From the IMG/VR virus record IMGVR_UViG_3300010371_000001, positions 1 through 64,000 of that record: a stretch of 64,000 nt of DNA. One strand, written 5' to 3'. The number at the start of each line of letters is the position of its first letter. Within the stretch, counting starts at the first letter, position 1. Shown here piece by piece: positions 23,038 to 31,900 of the stretch. The position numbers and the translations under genes were made by a program. The notes beneath the pieces were generated by a model, which saw nothing but the letters and a program-made list of their open reading frames with translations, did not search any database and was not told the DNA's origin. This DNA is from a virus.

Positions 23038-23631
23038 ATGGCCAAACGACAGAAGCGTGCCGAGCGACTTGCCGCCACGCTGCGCATTGTCCCGAAAGAG
23101 CCACCCAAGACAACCCTGAATACGGACGCACTGACTGGCGAACGCCTGACATTTGGTGCGCCTCGTGTCACGGTGGCCGATGATGACCGCATCGCGTTCC
23201 CTAAGCATGCTAACCCGGAAGATCTCCATCCCCACAGTATCTACGCCGTCGGCTATCGTGTCTCGCTGCCGCTGCGCCTCCATCAACGCCAAACCGAAGG
23301 CCCGCTGGGGGGCAATGCCTTCGCCAAGCCGCTGCTGAAATATATCCAGGCGGGTGAGTCGGTCAAGGGCCGGGGTTATCGGAAGCAGCACCTCTCATCA
23401 GCCGACTATGCCAAGCGCTTCTGGTGGACGCCCGTTTGGGCAGAGGCAGAACTACGCGCCAACTTCCCCTCCGACGTGGTGGATGTGGTGCTAGCCGTGC
23501 GGCGCGATCAGCAGGATTGGGACATGGCAATGGTAGGCTGCCACCGCGCCGAGGGTGACGTGAAGGCATTCATGCGTAACATGGCTGCACACTGCCGGGG
23601 GATTATTCAGAGCGAAGTGCAAGCAGCGTAA
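23038..23631 (+). CDS. Hypothetical protein, 197 aa
   Basis: ATG 23038 after GAGGAGCGCCG. Basic N-terminus (AKRQKRAERLAATLRIV), then a mixed fold with RFWWTPVWAEAELRANFP near the middle and a C-terminal helical pair. I recognise no family. The 128 bp before it contains no convincing promoter or terminator. Confidence 0.55.
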   Translation: MAKRQKRAERLAATLRIVPKEPPKTTLNTDALTGERLTFGAPRVTVADDDRIAFPKHANPEDLHPHSIYAVGYRVSLPLRLHQRQTEGPLGGNAFAKPLLKYIQAGESVKGRGYRKQHLSSADYAKRFWWTPVWAEAELRANFPSDVVDVVLAVRRDQQDWDMAMVGCHRAEGDVKAFMRNMAAHCRGIIQSEVQAA

Positions 23632-23716
23632 ACGAATATTGAACTGCCACGAGTGGATGCGTGATGGCACAGGTCCGAGAACACCACCCGTGTATCGCTA
23701 TGAGAGGAAAGTACGT

Positions 23717-24088
23717 ATGCCGTCATTTACGCCACGTGAGCGACCCACCAAAGAAATTCATGCGCCGTGGTGGAGTGAGGTGCGCGATCTCCTTGGACGC
23801 TATAAAGAGCATGTCATCATTTACGCGACGCTTTCGGACGACGATGTCCGTAATCAACTGGCTGGCATAGAGGCACAAGCTGCATCAATGACTGGGCTTC
23901 TCGATCTCTTGTTTTCATTCCGGGACACCTTTCTTGTACGGATGATTGTTGAATTAACTGACGAACAAGGCAGTGTGCTCCCAGTTAGCGCAGATCTTAT
24001 CCGGCAGATGGAACCGAAGGACATACAGTTCATCTGGGATGCCATCAATGCCACAGTTGCCCCGGAAAAAGCGGAACAGAAGACATGA
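23717..24088 (+). CDS. Paralogue of the tail-assembly chaperone, 123 aa
   Basis: ATG 23717 follows GAGAGGA by 8 nt. The protein shares two clear blocks with the tail chaperone at 51363: IHAPWWSEV versus LHAPWWSDT near the N-terminus, and MIVELTDEQG (then DIQFIWDAIN) versus MIVELTDDEG (then DYIIQQLDALN) in the C-terminal half. It lacks the frameshift extension. Function may be as a second chaperone or a regulator; the sequence cannot decide. It lies in the early-to-late transition, 27 kb from its relative. Confidence 0.75.
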   Translation: MPSFTPRERPTKEIHAPWWSEVRDLLGRYKEHVIIYATLSDDDVRNQLAGIEAQAASMTGLLDLLFSFRDTFLVRMIVELTDEQGSVLPVSADLIRQMEPKDIQFIWDAINATVAPEKAEQKT

Positions 24089-24164
24089 GCGACTGAATGG
24101 CAGATTCTCGCGCGCCTGCCACGTGTAGGTGGCGTAACGGCCCCGTTCTGCGAGGCCAGCACCT

Positions 24165-24269
24165 GAGGGCGTAGCTCAGTTGGCAGAGCAGCGGCATAGC
24201 GAGCAATGCTCTTGCGAGAGCGGTTCAGACGCCGCAATTGCGCAGGTTCAATTCCTGCCGCCCTCTCCA
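24165..24269 (+). tRNA. tRNA gene with 28-nt insertion
   Basis: GAGGGCG (24165) pairs with CGCCCTC (24259-24265), followed by T and an encoded CCA (24267-24269). The D-arm (GCTC-AGTTGGCA-GAGC) and T-arm (GCAGG-TTCAATT-CCTGC) are canonical. The anticodon stem GCGGC (24191-24195)/GCCGC (24231-24235) encloses 35 nt instead of 7. Removing 24196-24223 leaves the loop TTCAGAC with anticodon CAG (Leu), but the variable loop is short, unlike normal Leu tRNAs. It may be a pseudo-tRNA or a new tRNA-like RNA, so identity is uncertain. Confidence 0.6.
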
Positions 24270-24281
24270 CAGGATACCCCC

Positions 24282-24938
24282 ATGCCTGCATCCCACTCCA
24301 CCCTCGCCCTACGCATCGCTGACATCACCCGTCAAGCGACGGCACTCATCGTCGCCCTCGTCACCGCAGATATCCAGCGGTCCTGGGCGATGGTGGAGTG
24401 GGACGAAAATCTGCATCCACGTGGCTCCAATGGTAAGTTCATTGGTGGCTCCGGGTTGCAAGCTGAACGTGAGGCGTATCATGCCGAGCATGCCATCGCG
24501 CGCTTCAACAAGGCGGCGGACGCCATGCATTTGCAAGGGGCATTACGGGAGCATGCTGCGAAAGCCTTTCACCTTTTGCTGCACAATGGTCAGGATATCC
24601 AGAGCATCGCTGCACTCCATGCGCACCATGAAGCGATGACCCGCCAGGCGGCGGAGCAGGCGCGGTGGGATACACGGGATCGCGAGGAGTCCCATCGCCT
24701 CGTGTATCTGCGCACGAAATATGCCTCTGCCCTCAAATTCGACACCACGCTTTCTGCCTATTCACGTGGCCGTCTTCAGCGTGAGATTGACATCATCGAC
24801 CGCTATTTGGCGCGCATGTGGATTCCTGCTCCCGTGCGGTTACGCCTGCCCGCAGACCAGAAGGCGAGCATTCGCGCTCAGGTGCAGCAGGGAATAGCCG
24901 CCGACCGCTCAGCCCCTGTCACGGCAATGACGGAGTAA
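24282..24938 (+). CDS. Tagged virion-like protein, 218 aa
   Basis: ATG 24282 lies 13 nt after the tRNA 3' end, with AGGATA as ribosome site. The N-terminus (HSTLALRIADITRQATALI) is a helix like that of three late proteins, followed by a Gly-rich tag (WDENLHPRGSNGKFIGGSG) that resembles the HPRG-type tag seen in phage structural proteins. The rest is helical and Ala/His-rich (AEHAIARFNKAADAM). It is a candidate virion-associated protein whose gene sits upstream of the terminases. Confidence 0.65.
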   Translation: MPASHSTLALRIADITRQATALIVALVTADIQRSWAMVEWDENLHPRGSNGKFIGGSGLQAEREAYHAEHAIARFNKAADAMHLQGALREHAAKAFHLLLHNGQDIQSIAALHAHHEAMTRQAAEQARWDTRDREESHRLVYLRTKYASALKFDTTLSAYSRGRLQREIDIIDRYLARMWIPAPVRLRLPADQKASIRAQVQQGIAADRSAPVTAMTE

Positions 24939-25164
24939 CCTCCTCTTCCACCAGGCAATCCCGAATGCGATCAAGTCGCAAGCAACATAGCCCATTCGCC
25001 TCTGCATCCTCAAAACCTGTGAGCCACCACGTATCGTGCTTTTGTTCGATGCCCATGAGCAAGAGATAGATGACGCCTCGCACGGTGTGGTCGAGCAGGA
25101 TGCATTCGCCGCAGTGTTGGCGTAGCCAGGCACTGCGGCCGTCGAGGCTGAGGTCGGTCCACAT
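24919..25164 (-). CDS. Small - strand protein, 81 aa
   Basis: A - strand frame with a strong site (GGGAGGCGTAT) and a promoter of its own just upstream. The protein has a Cys at CGEC and CC, and a hydrophobic middle (GVIYLLLMGIE). It overlaps the end of the preceding + gene by 20 bp on the opposite strand. The promoter supports it as real, but the product is unrecognised. Confidence 0.5.
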   Translation of the reverse strand: MWTDLSLDGRSAWLRQHCGECILLDHTVRGVIYLLLMGIEQKHDTWWLTGFEDAEANGLCCLRLDRIRDCLVEEEVTPSLP

Positions 25165-25181
25165 ATACGCCTCCCGTGTGA

Positions 25182-25210
25182 ATTGTAACTCAAGGTAACA
25201 CTCATGTCGA
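25182..25210 (-). promoter_or_regulatory. Minus-strand promoter
   Basis: Read on the - strand: TCGACA (25210-25205), 17 bp, TACAAT (25187-25182). It would drive the - strand 81-aa gene and overlaps the 5' end of the small terminase gene. Confidence 0.5.
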
Positions 25211-25896
25211 GATCATGCACCATCTGCATACACCCCCAGCGTGATGCGATTGATGCGGCGCATCAGCGCGGCGAATCGAATCGGCGTATTGCGTCGCAAT
25301 ATGGCCTCACTGAGGCGAGTGTGCGTCGCCATTGTGCCAGCCATGTCACTGAACTGCCTGAGACGAAACGACGCGACGCTTCGGTGCCTCACGCGCGCAA
25401 GCAAGGCGAGAACATCCCGCAAGAGGTGCGCCCTGGTACGCAGGCGGCATTCCTTGCGGCGTTTGTGGAACTGGGCAACGAAATCGGCGCATGTCGCGCC
25501 ATTCAGATCGACCCTGGTACCATCGACTGGTGGGAAGAGCACGACACGGATTTCTCGTTCCGCTATGCCCGCGCCAAGGCTGAGCGTAATGACGTGATTC
25601 GCGGTGAAATGTACCGACGCGCCATTAAGGGTGTTCCTGAGCCAGTAGTGAGCGGTGGCAAGGTGATGACGAATGCCGACGGTTCCGTCATGACCGTGCA
25701 GAAATATAGCGACGCACTCATTGGCAAACTCGCATCGGCCTGGATGCGCAGTGAATTTGCCGACAAGCAGCAAGTGGAAATCAGCGGCAAAGATGGTGGC
25801 CCCATTCAGTCGCAGCAGACGGTGGCGCTGGATGTGCGTGGCATGACGCCAGAACAACTGGCGGCGTTGCGGCAGGTGTTGGAGGCGGGGCAGTGA
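25204..25896 (+). CDS. terS: Small terminase subunit, 230 aa
   Basis: The N-terminal ~55 residues (CTICIHPQRDAIDAAH, then RRIASQYGLTEASVRRHC) form a zinc-knuckle-plus-HTH DNA-binding unit. The central part (EVRPGTQAAFLAAFVELGNEIGACRAI, then YARAKAERNDVIRGEMYRRAIKGV) fits phage TerS, followed by an oligomerisation-type helix. TerS recognises the packaging site and feeds DNA to TerL. The neighbouring TerL two genes downstream confirms the assignment. Confidence 0.8.
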   Translation: MSRSCTICIHPQRDAIDAAHQRGESNRRIASQYGLTEASVRRHCASHVTELPETKRRDASVPHARKQGENIPQEVRPGTQAAFLAAFVELGNEIGACRAIQIDPGTIDWWEEHDTDFSFRYARAKAERNDVIRGEMYRRAIKGVPEPVVSGGKVMTNADGSVMTVQKYSDALIGKLASAWMRSEFADKQQVEISGKDGGPIQSQQTVALDVRGMTPEQLAALRQVLEAGQ

Positions 25897-26240
25897 GTAG
25901 TGTGCTGACAATTGGCGATCTTGAGGCATCGCTTGTGCGGGCAATGGCTTACTATGCTGATGGCGAAGAGCGAGCTTGTGAAGACCAACAAGAAATTGTT
26001 CGTGGGGCATTCACTGAACTTGCGACATTGCGCCAATGGCAGTCCGTTGCATTACCTTTACTGAGATCTTTAGCCGTCTTGGACTTGGTGCCGACGACAG
26101 ACGAGAACTTTGGCTGTCCTTTCCATTGCGGATGCGAAGATGTCACCTATCCGTCCTTTCCGCATGAGCATGCCCCTAGCTGTGCCATCGTCATTGCACG
26201 TATGATCATTGACCATGCAGACCATCCTCACTCCCGCTGA
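25893..26240 (+). CDS. Hypothetical protein, 115 aa
   Basis: GTG start in a GTGA overlap with terS. It shares a helical module (ELATLRQWQSVALPLL) with the gene at 18762, then a Cys/His-rich segment (CPFHCGCEDVTYPSFPHEHAPSC), which could bind zinc. Its end overlaps terL by 26 nt. Unknown role between the terminase genes. Confidence 0.55.
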   Translation: MSSVLTIGDLEASLVRAMAYYADGEERACEDQQEIVRGAFTELATLRQWQSVALPLLRSLAVLDLVPTTDENFGCPFHCGCEDVTYPSFPHEHAPSCAIVIARMIIDHADHPHSR

Positions 26241-27678
26241 ACTCCTAGAGCGGGTCAAAGCCGAGCAGGCGCGCCGCAGCCTGAAAGAATTTATTATCCA
26301 GGCGTGGGATGTTGTTGAACCTGGTACGCCATTCTATGACAATTGGCATTTAGATGCACTGTCCTCTCACCTTGAGGCCGTCACTCGTGGCGACATCCGC
26401 AACCTGCTCATCAACATCCCGCCACGCTGCATGAAATCGCTCACGGTGGCGGTTTTCTGGCCCTGCTGGGTGTGGGCGACGCACCCCCAAATGCGCTGGC
26501 TTTTCGCATCCTATGCACTGAACCTGGCTATTCGAGATAGCGTGAAGTGTCGCCGTCTCATTGAATCGCCTTGGTATCAACGCGAATATGGCGACACAGT
26601 GCGGCTTGTTGAGGACCAGAACCAGAAGAGCCGTTACGAGACGACGGCGCGTGGTTATCGCTATGCATTGTCAGTGGGTAGCGGTGTGACGGGTGAAGGC
26701 GGCGACATCATCTGCATTGATGATCCGCACAACGCCGTAGATGCCGAGAGCGCAATGGTGCGGGAATCGACATTGGAGTGGTGGGACCAGGCCATGTCGA
26801 TGCGCCTCAATGACCCGAAGACGGGGCGGCGCGTCATTGTCATGCAACGCCTGCATGCCAATGATATGTCAGCACATGTTTTGGCACAGGGCGGATGGGA
26901 ACATCTGAATCTGCCAATGGAATATGAGCCTGATCGCCATTGCGTGACGAGTATTGGTTGGGCTGATCCACGTAAAGATGAAGGTGATCTGCTCTGGCCT
27001 GAGCGCATCGGCACAACAGAGTTAGAGCGGTTCAAACGCGACCTTGGCTCTTTCGGTTATGCTGGGCAGTTCCAGCAACGTCCCGCGCCCAAAGAGGGCG
27101 GGACGTTCAAGTTGGAATGGATGCGGCACCGCTATCGTGAACTGCCCAAGATGCAGCGCATCGTGCAAACGGTGGACAGCGCATTCAAAGAGGGCGTGGC
27201 ATCCGACTATAGCGTTATTGCCACGTGGGGTAGCGACGGCGTTGACTTCTACCTCATGCACATCTGGCGGGGGCGTGTCGCCTTCCCGGAACTCATCACC
27301 GCGATCAAGGACCAGTTCGCCCGCTTCCATCCACAGGCGGTGTGCATTGAGGATAAGGCGAGTGGACAATCAGCCATTCAGGTATTGCGCCAGCAAACGC
27401 ACCTGCCAGTTATTGCGGTGCCAGCTGATGGCAGCAAAGAGAATCGCGCCGATATGGTCTCGCCGCTGTTTGAGGCGGGCAAAGTGAAGCTACCTGAGGC
27501 GGCGGAGTGGTTATCAGCTTGGATTGATGAGCATGTCAACTTCCCGAAGGCAGCACATGACGACCAAGTAGACAGTACATCTTACGCCCTGCTACGCCTT
27601 GGCGGTCGCCGAGGGGCTGGCGCACTGCTCGATCACCTGCAATCCCGCATAGAGGCGCGAGAGACGCGCCCGTATTGA
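26215..27678 (+). CDS. terL: Large terminase subunit, 487 aa
   Basis: ATG 26215 is preferred over an upstream TTG. The ATPase domain has an atypical Walker A (NIPPRCMKS, ~60-68) and Walker B DIICIDDPHN (~165). The nuclease domain has the RNase H-like acidic triad in VDSAFKEG, CIEDKASG and DDQVDSTSYAL (~325, ~385, ~445). This fits a phage terminase motor that cuts and packages DNA. Length is normal. The cut-site type (cos or pac) cannot be read from this. Confidence 0.95.
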   Translation: MQTILTPAELLERVKAEQARRSLKEFIIQAWDVVEPGTPFYDNWHLDALSSHLEAVTRGDIRNLLINIPPRCMKSLTVAVFWPCWVWATHPQMRWLFASYALNLAIRDSVKCRRLIESPWYQREYGDTVRLVEDQNQKSRYETTARGYRYALSVGSGVTGEGGDIICIDDPHNAVDAESAMVRESTLEWWDQAMSMRLNDPKTGRRVIVMQRLHANDMSAHVLAQGGWEHLNLPMEYEPDRHCVTSIGWADPRKDEGDLLWPERIGTTELERFKRDLGSFGYAGQFQQRPAPKEGGTFKLEWMRHRYRELPKMQRIVQTVDSAFKEGVASDYSVIATWGSDGVDFYLMHIWRGRVAFPELITAIKDQFARFHPQAVCIEDKASGQSAIQVLRQQTHLPVIAVPADGSKENRADMVSPLFEAGKVKLPEAAEWLSAWIDEHVNFPKAAHDDQVDSTSYALLRLGGRRGAGALLDHLQSRIEARETRPY

Positions 27679-27694
27679 GAGAGAGGAACACATC

Positions 27695-28156
27695 ATGGCA
27701 AAGCATCGAGAACGGCAGAAGGTGGAAGTCGTCCGCCTGGGATTCGAGTTTACGTTCGTGACCGAGTTCGATAATCGCGGGAAGCCGAAAGCCTATACCA
27801 CGGCTCCCGCAGGATCTGCGCTGGTGATTAAAGGCGAAGGCCGTGACCAGGAAATCACGTGGATGCCGTGGGACGAGGCAATGACACGCTACGAGCCAGA
27901 GGATGAGATTGGGCATGATGATGAGGATGCGCCACGCGCTGCCGCTCGCCGCCGTGATCGAGTAACTCGTTATGATGATCGCCGCGATGGCCACCGTGAG
28001 CCACGTTATGATGAGCATCCACGCTATCGGGATGGCATTGGCGTGTACGCTCCTGGCCACGCGCCACCCTCTGAGCCGTATCGCATGCCCACGTTGCTGC
28101 CGAATGCGGTGCTGCCATCCGATGACGAGCAGAAGCGGCGTGCGGAGAGCATGTGA
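27695..28156 (+). CDS. Charged hypothetical protein, 153 aa
   Basis: Start follows GAGAGAGGAACACATC. The N-terminal half is beta-rich (VVRLGFEFTFVTEFDNRG), the C-terminal half highly charged and repetitive (RRRDRVTRYDDRRDGHREPRYDEH), probably disordered. It overlaps the next gene by one base. No family. Confidence 0.6.
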   Translation: MAKHRERQKVEVVRLGFEFTFVTEFDNRGKPKAYTTAPAGSALVIKGEGRDQEITWMPWDEAMTRYEPEDEIGHDDEDAPRAAARRRDRVTRYDDRRDGHREPRYDEHPRYRDGIGVYAPGHAPPSEPYRMPTLLPNAVLPSDDEQKRRAESM

Positions 28157-28410
28157 TGGGTCGCCACGAGAAGATTTCCTATCGCCCCTGCCGCGAGCAT
28201 CACATCATCACCACCGAACAGGATGGCGTCATCAGCCAGACGTGCGAGGGCTGTGGGGCGGAGTGGTTCTTTGATGAGCCAGTGTCAGAGCAGGTGCATC
28301 AGTTCGGCATGTGTGAAGTGGAATATGCGAAGGCAGTGGCATTTGGGCAGATGCTATTCTCGCGGACGTTTCCGGCGCTGAAAGCGTTGGAGCAGGTGAT
28401 AGAGGGATGA
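28156..28410 (+). CDS. Zn-binding protein, 84 aa
   Basis: Begins on TGATG. Cys at CEGCG plus an upstream Cys/His pair (PCREHH) and MCEVE could form a zinc site. Small and acidic at the C-terminus. Unknown. Confidence 0.55.
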   Translation: MGRHEKISYRPCREHHIITTEQDGVISQTCEGCGAEWFFDEPVSEQVHQFGMCEVEYAKAVAFGQMLFSRTFPALKALEQVIEG

Positions 28411-28411
28411 T

Positions 28412-28597
28412 ATGGATATCTACAAGCGTGTCATCTGCTTTGGCATTGTTGGGGCGATCTTAACCTTCATTGCTATCCCCATTGCTTTAGCGTTGCTTGA
28501 TATTCACGGGATAGTAGCTGGGTGTGTGACCGGAATCACGTGTGCCGCGATTTTCTTTGACGGTGCGCTGTGTATAGGTGTACTCACGGCTCCATAG
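28412..28597 (+). CDS. Two-helix membrane protein, 61 aa
   Basis: ATG one base after the previous stop. Almost the entire chain is hydrophobic, in two segments (~9-29 and ~33-58). A holin-like role is possible but there is no endolysin beside it. A strong tandem hairpin follows directly. Confidence 0.55.
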   Translation: MDIYKRVICFGIVGAILTFIAIPIALALLDIHGIVAGCVTGITCAAIFFDGALCIGVLTAP

Positions 28598-28601
28598 AAT
28601 C

Positions 28602-28654
28602 CCCCGTGGCGCTTCGTCACCACGGGGCGGGGCGATGCAGCGATGTGTCGCCCC
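28602..28654. terminator. Tandem terminator hairpins
   Basis: CCCCGTGG (28602-28609) pairs with CCACGGGG (28620-28627), and GGGGCGA (28629-28635) with TCGCCCC (28648-28654), followed by TGCTTATTT. They separate the + terminase block from the convergent - strand gene and could act in both directions. Confidence 0.65.
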
Positions 28655-28657
28655 TGC

Positions 28658-28879
28658 TTATTTGGGTGTCTCAGGATGCTCTTTCAGCCATACTTGTCCA
28701 GCAGTAAACACGTGGTCGCGGTAATCCCGTAACTGGCGTTGTTCTGCCCATTCATGTAATGCTCTCATCATCTCGATTACTTGACGCTCAGTCAACCCGA
28801 AACCATGCATCAAATCATAGGTATCGCAGGTCCAATAGTGGTCTAGGAAGTACGCCAGCGCCGCACGATGAATCACCAT
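28658..28879 (-). CDS. Small - strand protein, 73 aa
   Basis: On the - strand, GCGAGGTGTGG precedes the ATG at 28879, making it the better start than upstream Met codons at 28903. Helical with an aromatic middle (FLDHYWTCDTYDLMHGFGL, then ERQVIEMMRALHEWAEQ). A winged-helix or four-helix fold is possible. No family. It lies antisense to the region just before the portal gene. Confidence 0.55.
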   Translation of the reverse strand: MVIHRAALAYFLDHYWTCDTYDLMHGFGLTERQVIEMMRALHEWAEQRQLRDYRDHVFTAGQVWLKEHPETPK

Positions 28880-28938
28880 CCACACCTCGCCGTTTCTCAT
28901 CATGATACCACGCCACACCGCCAGCATAGGACACACAC

Positions 28939-31900
28939 ATGAGTCGCCAGCGCCGCCGATCACAACCGAAACCCGACGCCGCGCTGGTGCAGAAGCTGGA
29001 CGCCCTCACGACGCAGATGGCGGAATTGACGCGGCGCATGTCACCAGCGGACGCTGCTCGTGGCACACCCCTGCCCGCACATCTCGTCAACCCGCCACGC
29101 CAGCAACGCACGCCGCAACTGGATCAGGTGGCGGTAAAGGGCGATTCGGCGATGGGCGTGCCATCACAGCAACTCATGAACGAGATGCTGAAGAATCAGG
29201 CACCGCAAGCGGGGGCAGTCGGCATCTATGCGCCTGGTGCGCCGCTGCAAGTGGTGCCTGGCATCGAGTCGCCGTATGGCCCGCGCATCTGGGACTTTCC
29301 GTATGGCTACAACATCGCCGCCCTGCCACGCAGCACCGAGGCAACAGCGTTCCAGGAACTGCGCGACCTCTCGGATCTCTACTATGGCATTCGACTGTGC
29401 CAGCGCGTCTGGTTCGATGTCATCAATCGCCTGGAACTGAAGATATCCTTTGAGCCGGGCGTCATCCCGGATGGCGAATCCGAGACGGATGCCAAGTGGA
29501 AGAAGTTCACCCAGCCCGTGCGTGATTTCCTGGCCTATCCTGATGGGCAAAACAGTCTATCCGACTGGCTCATCATGAGTGTGTCGGATGTACAGGAACT
29601 GGGCCAGAGCATCATCTTCAAGAACCGTAATAAGAAGGGCGAGATCATCGCCCTGGATGTGGTGGACGCGGCGTTGGTGAAACCGCTCCTGGATCAGCGT
29701 GGCCGTCTACCCAAGCCCCCCTATCCGGCATTTGAGCAATTCATCAAAGGCATCCCAGCAGGGCTGTATGTTGGGGACACCGATGTCACGCAAGAGTGGA
29801 CCTCCTCACAGATGCACCTCATCCGCGAGATGGCGCGCACCAACTCGGTGTATTCGCGCTCGCGTGTTGAGGACATTCTGCTCATCATCAATCAGGCATT
29901 GCGCAAACAGAACTTGGATCTGACGCGCTACACCGATGGCTCAACCCCTGAGGGCATGGTGTTCGTGGATCCTAGTTATGCTGAGGGATCGCCTGAGGAG
30001 TGGGGAGAAGTTGAGCGTTCGTTAAATGGGGTGTACGCCGGTAACGACCGCATGCGCGCCAGACTTAAAATCATGCCGCCAGGACTGAAAGACTACACCA
30101 ACACGCGCAGCCCTGACCCACAGATCGACTTCGATATGTGGCTGCTGAAAATTACCTGTGGCTCATTCGGCGTGACAATGGCCGAGATTGGCATCACTGA
30201 TGATGTGAACCGCTCTACCGGCGATTCACAGGAGAATGTCATCTATCGCCGCGTGGTGCAACCCCTGGCCGTGAGGTATGCACAGTTCCTCACGGAAGTG
30301 GTGAAAGAACGCTTCGACAAGCGCATGCGAGTGGAATGGGGCGGCATTGAGGAGCAAGAGGATCGGCTGGCTAAAGCGCAAGAGTTGGACATCCTCGTCA
30401 AGAATGGCAGCATCAGCCCCAGTCGGGCGGCACGGGAGATGGGCTATGAGGTCGATACGGAAGTGCCTGCCTTTGTGCTATTCAATGGTGGCCCCACGGC
30501 GGCGATTGTCATGGATGACCTGGACGCCCTGCGCAAGAGTCAGTTGGAGTCGTTCCAGACGCAGACCGAGCAGGCCAAAGCCGGGCTGAAGAACACCCAA
30601 CTCCAAGCCGAGCAGTTGCAAATGGTCATCAAGCAGCAACAGCAGCAGGGTAGCCAGCAACAAGGCGAGGACCAGGGCGGCGAAGGCCAGGGGCAAGGCG
30701 AGGGCAACGAGCCTGAGCCGAATGGTCCCGGTGGCAACTCTGACTCAGGTAATAAGCAGCAAGGCGAGCAAGAATCTGAGGGGGAAGCATCTCCTGAGGA
30801 TGAGGGCGAGCCTGGCGGCAATGAGGACCAGGACCAGGGCGCATCCGAGCAGCCAGGAGAAAGCGAAGGCGAAGAGACGGGGCCGGATGATGAGGCGGCG
30901 CGCGAGGTAGATCGCCTCATTGCGCAAGCTAAGGCACGTCAGAGCAAGGGCAAGCAGCAGCGCATGCATGTGGCAGATGATGTCACTGCCGTCTCCGACG
31001 AGTGGCGGCGCTACCGTGATGTCGCCCTGCGCGCCGTGAAGCGCCAGCAGAGCGTGCCAACGTTCACCAGCGACGTGATGCCCAGCAACCTCCACACCTA
31101 CGCCGCTGAGGCGCTACAGCGTGCCACGACGCCTGATGATGTGCGCCAGGTGTTCGCTGATGTGCGTGATGCTGAGACGCATCCGAGTGAGTGCCGCTGC
31201 ATGGTGTGCGGGTGCGGTGAACCGCTCAATGATCACGGAAAACCTTACATCACGGCAGGCACGGCGGGCAATGTCCCAGGCGATGCCCCCGTCTACCCGA
31301 ACCTCATGCCGCCAGTGGATGAGTGCTTCGTCGCGCTGTTTGTGCCTGCGCATGTAGGGCAACCCCTAGCCGACCTTGTGGGCTGGGAGAACTGTGATCC
31401 GAAAGATTTGTATGTGTCGCTGGCATCGCTAGGGCATGAGACTGATATTGATGATGTAGATATTCTCTGTGCGACGGTGCAAGCATGGGCTAAAACACAG
31501 CATTCCATCGTAGCCCGCATCACTGGCTATGGACGCGCTCCTGATGACATTGGCGATGCGGTTTATGCCGTTGTGCAAAGTGATGCACTTCCAGCAGTGC
31601 GACAGGATTTGCTGGGGGCATTACACGCAGCATTGAATGGTGCGGGTCTACCGGTTGTGGATGACCCCGGCTATTCGCCTCGTATCGTGCTGGCACACCT
31701 TGATCCGGCATCACCCATGCCTGAGACGATTGCGCATGTGCCGACCAATGGTGATGCGTTCGCACTCTCTTATGTGTGGGTTGTGTCTGGGCAATACCGT
31801 TGGGCCTATCCCCTCGGCGGCGATGATGGCGAGCGTGTCACCGTCGTGGATGAACTGCGCAGTCTGCGGGCCGAGATCCAGCGCGCCATCACAGCGGAGA

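Noticed and set aside
28412-28597. Assignment as a holin
   Set aside because: Two hydrophobic segments fit, but no endolysin or spanin gene is near it, so only a membrane protein is claimed.
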